Source of the DNA: Zerene cesonia
Lineage: Eukaryota > Arthropoda > Insecta > Lepidoptera > Pieridae
DNA length: 64,000 bases
NCBI RefSeq assembly: GCF_012273895.1
Contig: NC_052129.1
Location: 3,162,001 to 3,226,000, forward strand
Reading direction: 5' to 3'
The notes below the pieces were generated by a model, which made no database searches, had not been told where the DNA came from, and was given only the letters and a program-made list of their open reading frames with translations. Made by a program: the position numbers and the translations under genes. Below, piece by piece: positions 1 through 14,100 of this stretch (positions are counted from its first letter, which is position 1; every line of letters starts with the position of its first letter).

Positions 1-3000
1 ATCCAATAATTGCGAAGAAAATCACAATTTGATTATAAAACAAAAAAAACGAACCTTTGTTAATTATTTTATAAAAATATGTAAAGAGTACTAGTATACG
101 AGCAACTAATAATATTAAACTTTAAACATTTTTTTGTTATATTACAAAACTGTAAATTGAGCCGTTTTCGCAAAAATTAAATATATATAGCTACCACTGA
201 CACAATGTACCTAATATTAAAAATACAAACATAGACGTTCCGTGTTACGACCAATTGACATTGACATTTACCTGACATAGAAATTTCCACACAGGAACAG
301 CCGATCGTTTCAATTATTAAACTGCTTTTTTCCATTTGTTTAATGCAAATTAAAAAGCCGTTAATATCATCTAAAAAACCCTATGCACAACATATTTTCA
401 AAAAATCAATATTCATATTTATTTAATTTGTTTCCCCTTCATGTAAGGCTTAAAAAAAGATGTCCCAAATTCTGGTATATTAGTACATATTTAATTATTA
501 TATTTAATGATTAGGATAACAAAATATCATTTTTTACGTTAAACATTATAATCAGATAACTTGAACAGTATTTATAGTCATTTCATCAAACATTTTTCGA
601 AAATGTGGCACATACGTAGTTACCAAATCAAATTCATAATAATAATGCAAATATACCAAATAATAGAAGTAGTCGATATAATATAGGCATGTCAGGAAAA
701 AATAAAACAAACAGTTTATTTAAACGTAGTTAAGTTTATTAGCAACGTTGGTACATGAGGATTACTGGAATAATACTGTCGTTTATTATTGCAAACATAC
801 GTCCCACAACTGTGTCCAAAATAGTAGGTACTTAGTACAAAATGTATAATCACCAAAACCGTGCACGCACTAATATGCCTTACATTAAATACAACTTCAT
901 ATGCGTCTATTACACCTATAAATTCAATAACTGACACTACTGATAGATATAAAACGTGAGCATTCATACAGAGATTTACTTATACATTCGACTAATACAT
1001 GTTTTAAATTCATCTCAATTGTTAACGTTTCATACGAGCAGATCCATAGTAAGAAGAAATACGCTTTATAAGTTTCGAATAACATTATCATATAATACGA
1101 TTTTGATTGCTAAGATGCGGCTACACTGGTATATCACATTCTACAAATGAAATAAGCAGAAAAGTTCAGGGCGCTAGTACATTTAGGCTTTTGATTTGAT
1201 ATCGTGATGTTTTCAATTGGGAAAATTATTCCTATAACAAGAAATGCAATGTAATAAACCGGTACCAGAGCCCTAAAGAGTAAAGCTACAAAAATAAAAA
1301 TTAGTGTAGCCACATTTTGACTTATCTACAAATAATATGTAAAATGTTGTATTCTTCATTCGTTCAATCATTCAAATATAATGATGTGAAGTTTCTAACT
1401 ACATCAACTAAGTACCTGATAGAGATTCAGACTATCGTTATAAAGACGGAAAGGTTAGGAAATTTTTGGTAAAAATTCATATTATTTTAAAAGTTTAGTG
1501 TGTGTGAGCGCCGCCATCTTGCAACTTTTTATCAGAGACTTTTATAGCCAATAAGGTGATTGTTTTTTTTTTCAATTAAATGTCCCGACCGGTTCAAGTT
1601 CCAATAACATTCAATTCTTGCTATGGACCGGCGTTTCATTTCAACAAACATTTAAAACGTCTTCACACATTCATTCCGAAAATATGTCCCCAATTATTGA
1701 ACAAAATCAAATTCTGTCTACTTCATTAAATCTATGGCAATAACTAACGATGCTCAACAGCCGGTTTCTACATTTAGTCGCTCATTCTTGTTACAATTAC
1801 GCTGGCATTTGTAAAAAGACATCATAATTATACTCATGACTAGGATATACATCCAATATAGAAACCGGCAACCAAAAACAAATATTTTGCTAAGAAAACA
1901 ACAAAACAGTCGACTACGTAACAGAAGGGGAATGTATAAGTCATAAAACATTTAAGTCTTATAGTTACCGAGTCTTACATGCAAATCCATTAATTATTTA
2001 GAAAATTCTGAGCTAAAACAAATACCTATATCATATAGGCCCGTCATTTTATTTATATTATAATAAATCATAATATCAACTCCACAGGGACAACCCATCT
2101 AGTATTCGTGCTTGTACATACTACCTAAATGTGCGTACATTGATAAAAAATTAGTTACAAAAAAGCAGTTATTTTATAAAAATAGCCGCATAAAAATCAA
2201 AATCACAAATTATCTAAAAAAAAGGAAAACCGAAAGGAAAATAAAAAGAAAAAAATAATAAAAAATCATTCTTTTATTTTTTGTGAAGTACAGATATAAT
2301 ATAATTTATTTACGCACGAAGAATATTTTCTAATAAACTACATACAACATGACGTAAGACAAAACTATTTTATTACAACTACGATGTCGCAACGACAAAT
2401 GAAGAATACATTTGTTAAATAATTTCCATAATTTTTTCTTTAAATAAAAATATAAATAATCGAGTATTACTGTTGCAACAACTCTATATCTATGGTTATC
2501 ACATACCATAGACACCGATATAATATAAAACGTTACGTAACTCTAAGTTACATTCCCAATAATACCGTGATACCAAGTCGTAGATTAGATTAAAATTCAA
2601 AAGAGATCTGTGTATTTCGGCGAAAATGGGCATCATATTTATAACATTATTAGGAATGTGTGTGGTTTTGTCATCACAAACCCAACGATATTGAGTCATT
2701 CAAATTTTTTTTCATCGAATGCTATGAAGCCCATTATCATTCAGCCTATATTGGAAGAGAGACAGGAATAAATGTACATAGTAAAAAAGTAATCTATACA
2801 GGACTTTACACGACAGTGGTACATAAATTCACATTACATTATTTATCGATAAAATAAAATAAAAAACAATACTCTAACGTCTAAATTTATCTAAAACTCT
2901 CACAACTGGAAACCATAAATAGACAATAAATGATTAAATAAACTTCTCTTACTTCTACGCAAATAAAAATATAATATGTGGAATTTTTAAGCGCTTCATA

Positions 3001-5034
3001 GAAGCGACGTCGCCCTGGCAAGCATTCAACTGTTGTACCTACAATCATTTGTATTCGTTTATTATAAAATTATGATACAAACCTATTTACTTAAATTATA
3101 ATGCACTGGATGAGGGTAGTTTTGTACCAGGTCAGTCAAAGCGACGCGGACATGTAAATGCTCTATAATTGTGCATACAATAGCTTCAAAATGTGTGACC
3201 AATGAATTTAGCCAACTAATATTACCTAATATCAAACGTTACATTACTCACAACTAACGTACCTCGAAATCAAATATAACAAATTATAATTTGTTACTAA
3301 AAAAATAAATAATTTATCACTAATAATCTAAAAGACGGAGGGAAAACTAATTTAAGATGCACATTGCGCTGAGATCTTAAAAAATAAGATCGCGTGGTAA
3401 ATATGTAATCGTAACATTATGATGAAATATTTGCCTCTATTTAGATATTCCTACTTAAAGTCAGACTTATTAATCGATGATCAAAAATCAGCATCCCGCT
3501 AGGTTCTGTATCACCACAATCTTTAAATGGGAAAAACGCACTGAGTGTATCATCTTGTGTGAACTTTTATTACACTTTACAAAGAACAAATTGCAAAACT
3601 CTGGGACAAACCAATCGACAAACTAAAGCAATACATATGCTTACACAACTAACGATTATCATTAATTCTCCGGTACAATCACTTTGCTACTCGGTCAGAT
3701 AAGGAGATTAATTGAAAATGTCGGCTTCACAATTTGTCTCTCGCTCACTATATCCGTCTATACTCACATGTATGCTCCAAAACAGTTTAATCGCCATTTT
3801 CAATCCCATTCTTTATCTGAGTGAGTTATATGTGCTGGATTATGGAATGGATACAAAATGTTATATAAAAACCGTTTCGTACTTTCGTAAGACTCTTATT
3901 TTGATTACAAATATTGTTTAATTTAAAATTTTATAATAGTTTGAATTTACCATAACAGTATTGTAATCCGCTTTCACGCGTTCTCATATTAAAGTATATT
4001 TATTCACTGGAAACAATTGCGTACATATTAATTATATCAACTACGATGTTGGTCCTTCGAGTCGGATTTATTGAATATGTATTACGCGATTATTCAATTC
4101 ATATGCCATTTCCCAAGTGTATAAATATACTTTTCACAGTTATAACTATCGTGCTCTGATAACCTAACACGAAGGTTAACTTATGTTCCTAACAGCGGGT
4201 TGCAAGCTGATTGAAATCATGCTGATACTATGGGAATGGCGTTGTGAAACAGTTATTTTGAGCCATGATACAGACTAAGTACTCGATGCAAAATTTATTA
4301 AATAAATCAAATAGAAATTGAAACTCGCGATAAAACTCAAGAGGTGCAATAATGAACAGGGTAAATTATATAAAATGAACATTTATTCACAATCAGACGA
4401 CGCCTACGAGCCCCTTTTTAAACATCAATAATGGCACGAATATATACAGGGGGAATTGACATGATCACATTACGAAAAAAAAAATTATAACCGACTAATG
4501 ATCGAACGATTTAAATATCTTAAAAAACTGCCATAGTTTTACTTATCTAATGTGTCATTGTTTTAAATAAAATCCATATAAACAATTTGTCATCATTAAA
4601 TATTAGCACTGTAAATGGTAATTCATTATTCAATGATTATATCATATTTATCTTACATTAACACGTATTTAATCGCGAATATAAATGCATAGATTACTGT
4701 AACAATCCTAATTCGTAAATAATTTAAATATCAAAAGTTTCCATGAATTACTTATCGAATTATTGTTAAATTTATCGTAATTGGTGTGTTGAGGGAACGA
4801 AACAACCCTTGATTGTTGAAAATGGAGTACAAGCTATTGGAAACGAATCCGGTTTTCGGCAATTGTTCATTGCTAGGTCAGAGTCAAGTTAGGACGAATG
4901 TCACAGAATAAGAACAAACACGTAACGAATACGCGAACGAACGTCGCATCACACAATATCTGCCCGAGTTCTTGCCATCCATTCTCCATCCATATTGAAG
5001 AGAAAATAAACAAAAAAATGTAATATGGCGGAAT
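1..5034. other. AT-rich region downstream of p120ctn, no recognised gene
   Basis: About 5 kb of AT-rich DNA lying past the p120ctn stop codon (that gene runs on the minus strand). Only short reading frames without recognisable domains, codon bias or splice context are present. Several minus-strand AATAAA hexamers occur (TTTATT on the plus strand, for example near 2306 and 4382), so part of this is probably the p120ctn 3' UTR. The cleavage site cannot be chosen from sequence alone. Confidence 0.6.
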
Positions 5035-5160
5035 TCAACGTGTGTTTGGTGGTGGCATCTGCGCTTGCACACCCTGCAGGTTCATTGGCCTGCCGTTGGG
5101 GTTGCCCATGCCGAGCCCTTCCGAGTAGTTGTTGACGTCCATTGTTGGCATGTCATCGTT
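5035..5160 (-). CDS. p120ctn: p120ctn terminal coding exon 19 (residues 830-870)
   Basis: Acceptor tatgtttcag|AACGAT, stop TGA at 5035-5037. Encodes NDDMPTMDVNNYSEGLGMGN and ends QMPPPNTR. The phase-0 junction to the previous exon and a total CDS divisible by three support it. No PDZ-ligand C terminus. Confidence 0.85.
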   Translation of the reverse strand, partial: NDDMPTMDVNNYSEGLGMGNPNGRPMNLQGVQAQMPPPNTR

Positions 5161-8100
5161 CTGAAACATATAAAACACAATTGGTTGAGTTAAAATCATT
5201 AGATAAATGTTTTGGTCAGACATTATTTTTAATATGTAACAAATAGAGATTTGAAAAGATAATTATCTACAGACGCATAGAATAATTCGGTTATATTTAT
5301 TACACATATTAAATTAAAGCAAAGTATTCCGTTTGTGTTAACATGTATGGATTTAATAAACTTTTGTACATCATTACAACATGAGGTGCATTAACGAACA
5401 TGTGACCGTTACCATAAACATTGATGCTTAAGCAAACGACAAAAATGTTTTTGATGAATACACACTATACTTACTAGATTTGCCGCCCTCTAAATTACTA
5501 GTCGATCATCGATTGCAGCTCGGGAGTGACATTTAAAATGTATGGTTACCTACCTGTAGCTTTGTAAGGCGATTCGCGTTACGAGCAACGTTAGGACACG
5601 CATTCACTCGCTACGTTGCGTCGTGCGTGGCAGCGTGTCACCGTGTTAATCGCCTTAAAGGGTTTTATAAGGTCTCTCTAAGGGTCCCTTTATGGCGATT
5701 ATAAGGTTTCTCTAAGGGTCTATCTACATAGTGCAGTTACGGTCATGGTCACGCGGTTACGGTCATGGTGACGTCGGCACCGTTCTGAGCGGTTACCTCT
5801 CGATGCCTGCGGATGGTGCGGTCCTCGTAGCGCGTGCCGCCCGTGGAGGCCATGGGCCGGCTGAGCGTGCTGTTGGCGTTGCTGGGCGAGTGCGGCGCGC
5901 CGCTCGTGTTGGACGACGGCGTGCCCTGACCTGCAGCCCCGGTGGATGTATATGTACACGCCATTGTGGCTCTTACGCTACGCGCGACACGTGTCGTTTT
6001 TGCGTGCCAACAAACGGACCCGATCGTATAGAAACCAATGGAATAAACTGATACAAAACTGATTTAGTATTATTTACGAAAGTCAAATAGAGAGAAAAAA
6101 ATGGAAACATTTCGTATACGTAAAATTTTACATTGTATACATAACAATAGCATGACTAAAACTCGACAAACAAAGCGTAAGATCCACGTGGCAGCAGCGA
6201 GTACGCAGTTACACATTTGTACACAATGGCAAGGTCGACGGACAAACGTAACAATACAATTATTTACATACACATCCAGTTAGATACTCATTCAATGTTA
6301 TGTGAGATTTAGTTCTGTGTACTTACAATGTTTTAATGTTTATGTTACAAATAGCTATATGCGAGTTTTATTTTATCATATGCACATTTTGTTAAATATT
6401 ATGTATAACAGAAAACAAGGGTTTTCATGAAAAAATTATATCCAACAGTTTGCTTTATACAATAGAAATATACACTTGAGATAATCGGTAGGATATGTGC
6501 GTTTTGAATTTATTTTGTCAGATACTTCTCCTATGCATCATTATCTAAGTATGATTTTTATAACTGATTATTATAGCAATTGCGATGAATTAGTGATTAA
6601 TATACTACTAGTATTTTGTGCTAGTATGGAGTATTAGTGCATAGTTTCCCTTATCAATATATATATAAGCACAGAATACTAATAATTTTAATCTATACAC
6701 TAAATAAAAGTATTACTGATAGGTTCAAATATAGAGATTTTTATGCCTGTATGTTGCATTTGAATTTATTAACTTGATCTCTCTATTCTGGAGCATCCTG
6801 GAGCAAATTAGGAAATATGTTTTTAGCGCATAGGCTTCATTGTTAAAGGAATTTTCAGCCTTTTGCAGATTTTTTAAAGAGATTGGACGAGTGTGCAAGA
6901 TATAAATTGATCTTTTAATTTATCTACACATGATCCACATCACCACTGCTCGAAACGGTGAAGGAAAACATCGTAATGAAACCGGCATGTCCCAATCAAG
7001 AAAACCCGAACTTGGTCAGTATAGTGGATGATGACCTGAACCCTCATAAGAGGTCCTGCAGTTGGAACATGTATGGTCTGATGATGATGACTTACCGCTG
7101 GCGCTGGAGGAGCGCGCGGGCTGCGCGGCGCGCGCGGGCGTGAGGAAGTCGGGCTCGCGCCAGCCGTGCTTGCGGTACACCTCGCGCAGCTCCGCGTGCG
7201 ACCACATCGTCATCAGCACTTGACCTGCACCATTATACAATATTACTCTCTGCCTATCGCACTAGTATATACGACACTAAACTATTAAATTACCCATAAT
7301 AGTGCATAGTGCATTATGAAAGTGACCTCGGGTATTTCTCTTTAAGCCCATAGCTGTGTTATTACCGTTTATATAATTATTTTGCATGTAGATTATTCAA
7401 GGAGTATACTAAATACTTGTTTTCATCTGCTAATGAGGAGGGTTGATATTATGAATCGTTATCATTCTAGGATGTGACGTGACGTGAGGTGACGTGACGT
7501 GGCGTAGCACTCACCCGCGAACTTGAGCACGCGCGGCGTGTGGCGGTGGCGCTGCTTGGTGAGCGCGAGCAGGCGCTCCACGCCGCCCGCCTCCAGCAGC
7601 GAGCGCGAGAACTCCGCGCTCTTCTTGATCACCTCGTTCAGCGTGGCCAGCACCGCCGCTATCGTGTCGTCCGACGTGCCCTGCGGTCGCGTCACGGATT
7701 AATAAAAAAAAATACTCGAAAATATTACAAAACGAAAAAAAAAATACCATGTAAAGCTATTATTTTTTAAGGTTTCACTTTAGATGTTTTGCAACACTTG
7801 CACTTTTCACTAATAAACTACGCTCCTTAGGTACCTGATCGTGCTGCTGGTTGCCGCTGGGCAGCTTCTGCACCAGGTCGCGCATCGCGTACTTCCCGAT
7901 GAGCTCCTTGTTCCGCTGGTCGATGGCCAGGTTGCGCAGCGCCGTCGCCACCGCGCACACCACGCGGTCCACCTCCATGCGCAGCAGCTCCACGAGGATC
8001 GGCAGGCCTGGTGGGGAAGACATATCAATTTAGGTTTTTTTTTGTTTATTATCAAAACAAAAAAATCATTTATATTAGTATGGTATGATATGTTTTTTTT

Positions 8101-11100
8101 TTTATGTCATAGCGGGCAGCTGAGCTGGTGGTTCGCCTGATGGTAAGCGATCACCACCGCCCATAAACATTCGCAAAGGTAGTACCTCTGTGAATGCGCT
8201 GCCCGCTTTTATGGGGTAAGGGAAAAGGAAAGGATTAACGACTGGAAAGAAGGAATGGACTAGGACGGGTGAGGAAAAGGAAACGGGCCTCCGTATGATA
8301 TGTGATTTTACTTATCACAGAAATTAATATTATTGATGGAAATAATCACATATTAAAATTTATATAAGCAATCTTTTTACGAATATTTGTAACATTTCAA
8401 ATATTTGGTTTATTTAGTTTGTATTTTTTTATTATTTTGGGACTTCTAAACCAATAAATAAAACATACGACAATTTATTTCGAATAACATTACGAAATTT
8501 AACACGCGATGCTTTAAATATTCATCACCTTTCTCTTTCCTAACAGCGGCCCGTATGTCGATGGAGGGTTGCCAGTAGCAGGCCGCCAGGTTCTGCAGCG
8601 CGCCGGCCGCCGCCTCCAGCGTCTCGGGGTTCGAACACGTTTGCAATAACGCCATGTATAAAGGTACAACCTGTAAAAAAGATACATATTTTTATATAAA
8701 AAAAGAGATATAGACACAATTACATGATTACAATTTTTACATTATACCGGTACAAATTTTATAAGATTACTTTCAATTTTTTTCAATCATGTTACTTATT
8801 GTAAGCAATGAAAACACTTTATTACACGTAGTGTGTGGTGAACATGTAGTTACACGATTTTTATGTTTATGTATATGGCCAAATTTTTTTTTTTTTTGGA
8901 AAAAACCATACAACACTCACCTCAGGCGACCACAACATTTCAGTGCCTTTCGGTACACTATATCCAAGCTGTGAATTAGTCCCTGTGTCCATCGGCTGAG
9001 TGTCCGAATCGTTCTTGCCCAGTGGACTCGTCGAGTTTGACGACGAGCCCTCCTTCTTCTTCTTACTGCCGCCGAAACACCCCAAATTCTCTCCTAGGAT
9101 GGAACAATCTCATGTACAAAAAATCATATGATTGGGTTGAATAAGAAAGTGTACGATTCTAGCAATTCATATTTAATAGATTATTAAGGATTTATGGGAC
9201 TTTAAATAAAATTATTTTATTTAATAATGCGCTGTACCTTTGGAAGCGCTCGCTTGTATCCGCGCCTGGCCCGTAGACTGCGTGGGCGGTGCTCTCGTGT
9301 CGTACAGTGGATCTTCTATCTCTTGACACCTTTAACATAATATACAAATAAATATTTACAACTTTCATTGCTTATTCTTTAAGTTAGTTGAAATTTCGAT
9401 TATCTGTTTGAAATACAGTAGCTTATTTTTGAAACTGAATAATTACAATTATATGAATTGATTCATCGTAAAAATGAACTTGTGAGGTTTTTTAATGCCA
9501 CAACCAGAAAGACTAGAAAAGAGCCGGAGATGCACCTGGTGTTAAGTGATCACCGCCGCCCACAAGCAATCACAATGTTAGGAATTGATTTGAAAAAATG
9601 AGTGCGTATATGTGTCATGTGAGTACGCCACGCGCGTGTGCGTAGTAGCGCGCGCGTGCCCTTGCGTATGCGTGTATGCTCAGCACCCACCGGTAGGACA
9701 GGTTCCTCAGCACGCAGACGCAGTTCTCGACGATCTTGGTGCCGATCGCGTTGGCGTTGAGCGCGGCGCGCACCGCGTGCAGCAGCGCCTCGGCCAGCCC
9801 GGCCAGCGAGCGCAGGCGCCGCCGCGCGTACTCGCCCGCCGACGACGCGTTGCGCAGCACGCCCGACGCGTTGCGGAACACTGCGACAACCACCGAACCT
9901 ACGTCACTCGCCGTCCGCCTGACCATTTCAGGCTATTGCTCTCGGGGATCACACACATCCAACCGGTCTAGTAATACCTTTTGTCAGTTTTGAAGCTAAA
10001 TGTGACCGATATTAGATTTAACTTTCATTCAAATTTACGGTAGATTTATTTCTTTGGATTTCACATTTAAACGGTATTTAATTTAAAGCATATTAACCAA
10101 AAAAAAAAAGCAACAAAAGCTTATTACATACCCGTGGACCAATACGTGTCACCAGGATTAGTGGGGTGCCAGCCGGAGTGCGGTATGATCACTTTGTTCA
10201 CGATCACTTGCGCCGCGTCGTCTATGATCGATTGCTTGAGGTCCTCGCACGATGACATGTTCCATATAACTCCCGTTACTAATTCTTTAACCTGCAATCG
10301 ATATTTATTTCCAGTGCTATTGATACTATTTACAACTGCATATTAATTATTTGTTTGAAAATATTAACAGTACAATAGTTCACTGTATGCATACAAAATT
10401 GCTTTTTTATCAGTTCTGTGGCTTACAAAGGGCACACTAAACAAACAGATCCAAAAATCCATATTTAAATAATGGAACAGCAACACCATTCCATGAGATG
10501 CATATAAATACTAAAAAAAAAACTCAACATTCATATTTTAAATACAAAACTATATTGCCTTCAAATTGTCAAAAGTAGAACAAATTTAAATGTGTTCCAC
10601 ACGGGAGGCACCAATCAGTTTTCCAATCATAAAACCAGTAATTGAAAATTAGTCGAATCGACAACGTCCTCCTTTTATCGGTTGAGAGGAAGTCGGTCGA
10701 GAGTGGCACAGGAGCCGGCACGCACCTCCATGTCGGTGGTGCGGCACAGCAGCGCCATGAGCGCCGGGATGCCGGCGGCGTCGCGGATGGCGCGCTTGTT
10801 CTCGTCGTTCTGGCGGCCGTACGACAGGTTGCGCAGCGCGCCGCACGCGTTGCGCGACACCTCCGCGCTCTCGTGCGACACCAGCCGCACCAGCGGCGGG
10901 ATGCCGCCTGTCACACAATGTTATATTTTAAATGTTAGATTAATTCAAGGTCATTGACAACCTACGGATTCTGCGACGCTGGGGCCGGCTGACTTGCTAC
11001 GCTGAGCTCACGGCAGGCGCCCGGCGCATATTCGTGACTTGATTTTTTTCTTAATAAAGATTATTTCGAAATCCGCAGTATATAATATTTATGCTTATTT

Positions 11101-14100
11101 AGACACATTTATTTATTTTAATAACTTCTTTTATAAGTGTTCCCAAATCTCAAAAATATCTGAACTTTAAATTGTTATTATATAAGATTTGTATCATTTA
11201 AGTGTTTAATTTATCATCCTGTATGACACCTGCGCGGGCGGATTTGTGTGTTACGATGTGCACGGATAGGTCATCTTGGTCATATCATCGCCCATCATAC
11301 ACATATAGTCTATAGCCTTCCTCTTTAAATGGCCTATCTAACACTGAAAGAATTTTTCCAATCGGACCAGTAGTTCCTAAAATTAGTGCGTTCAAACAAA
11401 CAAACTCTTCAGCTTTAAAATGTTAGTAAGTATCTGTACTTATTTCAATGATTACACACATCATAAATAAAATATTTGATATACGATATAACGATAATAA
11501 TCTAATAAATAATTAGATAATGCTTATAAAGATCAGAAAATAATCCAATATTAGACAGTACCTCTTTAAATACAAAATGCATTAAAAAAAGCAAAATTCG
11601 AATTTTGAATTGGTACAGCTCCAGTACTGGAAGTAGAAGTTGTTGGTGCATTGGTACAACCAATTGGTAAAACAAGAAACATTAAACAAATACCACCAAA
11701 ACTGTAATTTACATAATGCCAATGAGATACATATTAAGTCATTATCTTATACACCACCACAGGAGACAACAGTGACGAAATTTCCCGCACTTAACTTCAG
11801 TCATTATGAAATTCATTTTCATACACCATATTGTATATCGTCTTCGAGAGATTCTAGGTTCTATATAAAGACCAGAAAAGCGTACCCAAGCTTCTAGTCT
11901 TCTGCTTGTTAGGGTCGTCCATATACGTGAGGTGCTGCAGATAGGCCGCCGCGTTCGCTTTCACGACGTCCGAGGGCGAGTTGAGGAAGCCGATCACTTC
12001 CGGTAAGTTTGGATCCCGCCATTGCAGGCCTCCGCCCTCCTCCCGGCCGACGCCTACGCCTACACCGCCGTGAACTAGAAAAAAATTTTTATTTATATGT
12101 ACTTACGACATGTACTTAAGAATATATTATTCTCATATCAGTATTCACATTCCTTTTAGAAGTCGTGGAAATTATTAATGTTTTCCAATAGATGAAAATA
12201 CTGATCTTATTCGATATATCAAGCATTAAGTTAATAATTTAGTGTTTAATTCGAAATTTGTATTTTATTCAAAATTTTTTGATGTACGAAAACACTACAC
12301 ACCTAACGCCATTCCCGCCATTTGTTTTTGTAGTTCTTCCTCATCGCCATACATAGATTGACCCCCTGTACTACCTAAACTTAGGCCATTTTGGGAATCC
12401 TGAAACAGATGAAATCAAATTAAAGCAATACAGGTGAACCTTGTACTTCAATCACGTCAAATGTTCAATTCCAGGAATTATCCATGTAAGGAAATAAACA
12501 TTCTGACATCTGCACATGTGCGTATATGACTAGGCGTGTATACAAGTATATCATTATATTATGTAGGTGTGCGTTAACGTTAGTGTTTGGTGTGCATGTG
12601 TGTGTACACTATGTCGCACCTTGAAGGGCTGCGCGGGGTGCGGGTGGTGCGGGTCAATGGCGGGCGGGTAGTGCTGGTACGAGTACGCGTCCGCTGCGTA
12701 CTCGCCGCGCGGCGACGTCACGCAGTAGTGCCGCCCCAGTTGCTCGAGGGATGACGAGTCGTATCTGACAGAATTATAGTTATTTATTAGTACTGTATTT
12801 ATTCGTTTGATTGAATAATAAATAGCATTGTGTAATGCTGCATAAAACGAATATTAATTACCTTTGCTGTAGATGTAAATTGTGTTGAGGTGGGAGGGCT
12901 CCAGGAGACGCGCTGCGGGGAGAAGCGCTACCGCCGCCTTCTACATACTCCTGGAATATATTTTGTTATTCTTATAGATGAATTGGTATTTTTATGTACT
13001 TTAAAAGAGGAGGTGGTAAGAATCTTGATGAACTCTTTTGGATTCTTTTGTTGTGCGATAGTAAATATTTAGAGCGAAAATAGAAGTTGATTAAAATTAA
13101 AATTTTTGATAAAGCAATAAACGTCGAATGTATGTACACAATAATCAATTTCCACACACGACATATAATATTTCAAATCAATAAAGACCATAATCGGCGC
13201 AAACCTGCGTCATATACGGCGGCATCTGCGGATCGACGAGGTACGCCGGTTGTGCGGGATACGCCGCGCCGTAGTGCGCGTACGTGCCGTAGTGCGCGCC
13301 GCCCGCGCCCCCGTACCCACTTCCCACGGACACCGCTTCCATCACCTGGAGACACGATTTTGCACATAACCAATAGCTGTTCCAAATTCAAATTTCACAA
13401 CATGCACTATTTGCAAAACTGTTCTAATTTTACAACAATTCTATGTCAATAGCAGGTTAGAGATTCAATGTCACGAAAAACTTATATATTTACTCATTCT
13501 AATATTTTTCATTGTACAAGGTTAGATAGTCATGATGCTTACATGAGGGTACTTCTGAGAAGGCGCCATTGTAAGGTGTCCCATATGGTTGTAGTGGGCT
13601 GCTGGCGACGACACATATTGGCTGTACTCCGCCTCCACGCCTCCGCCCACTGGGTACTCTCCAGCCTAGAGGATTTTTTTTAAGAATTAATAAAACCCTT
13701 AGTGAGGAAAATCCTTGAAGTAGTGTCATAATAGTATCTTGAATAGAATCTATGGTTAATTTCCAAGGAAGGCCCAATATCATTTTAAGCTTACTAGAAC
13801 GAATGAATTTAAAGTGCTCTCAATACCATAGTGTCAAACAACCTGCATAGCGAGGTGGTGTTGGTGCGCAAGCGCAGCAGAGAGTTCCGCGTCCTCGGTC
13901 GAGGCGTCCGACCGCGACACGGGGCTGTGTTGCGGACCATACGCGCCTTCGACTGGTCCGTTACTAAAACAATGCAAAGAAACATTATCAATAAGATATA
14001 TCATCATTGTATAGGAGAAAAGTATATGTATATTAATATAGGCATACACTATTCCTACTTTGTGTCAGGTAATGATTAATTTTGATCGATGACTTTCTAT

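Noticed and set aside
5731..6051. Plus-strand 106-codon frame over p120ctn exon 18
   Set aside because: Arg/Gly/Ala-rich translation of the complement of a GC-rich exon; an antisense shadow.
10965..11035. GC-rich patch in a p120ctn intron that looked like an unrecognised exon
   Set aside because: No frame with good splice sites fits, and the flanking exons already join in phase with conserved protein sequence.
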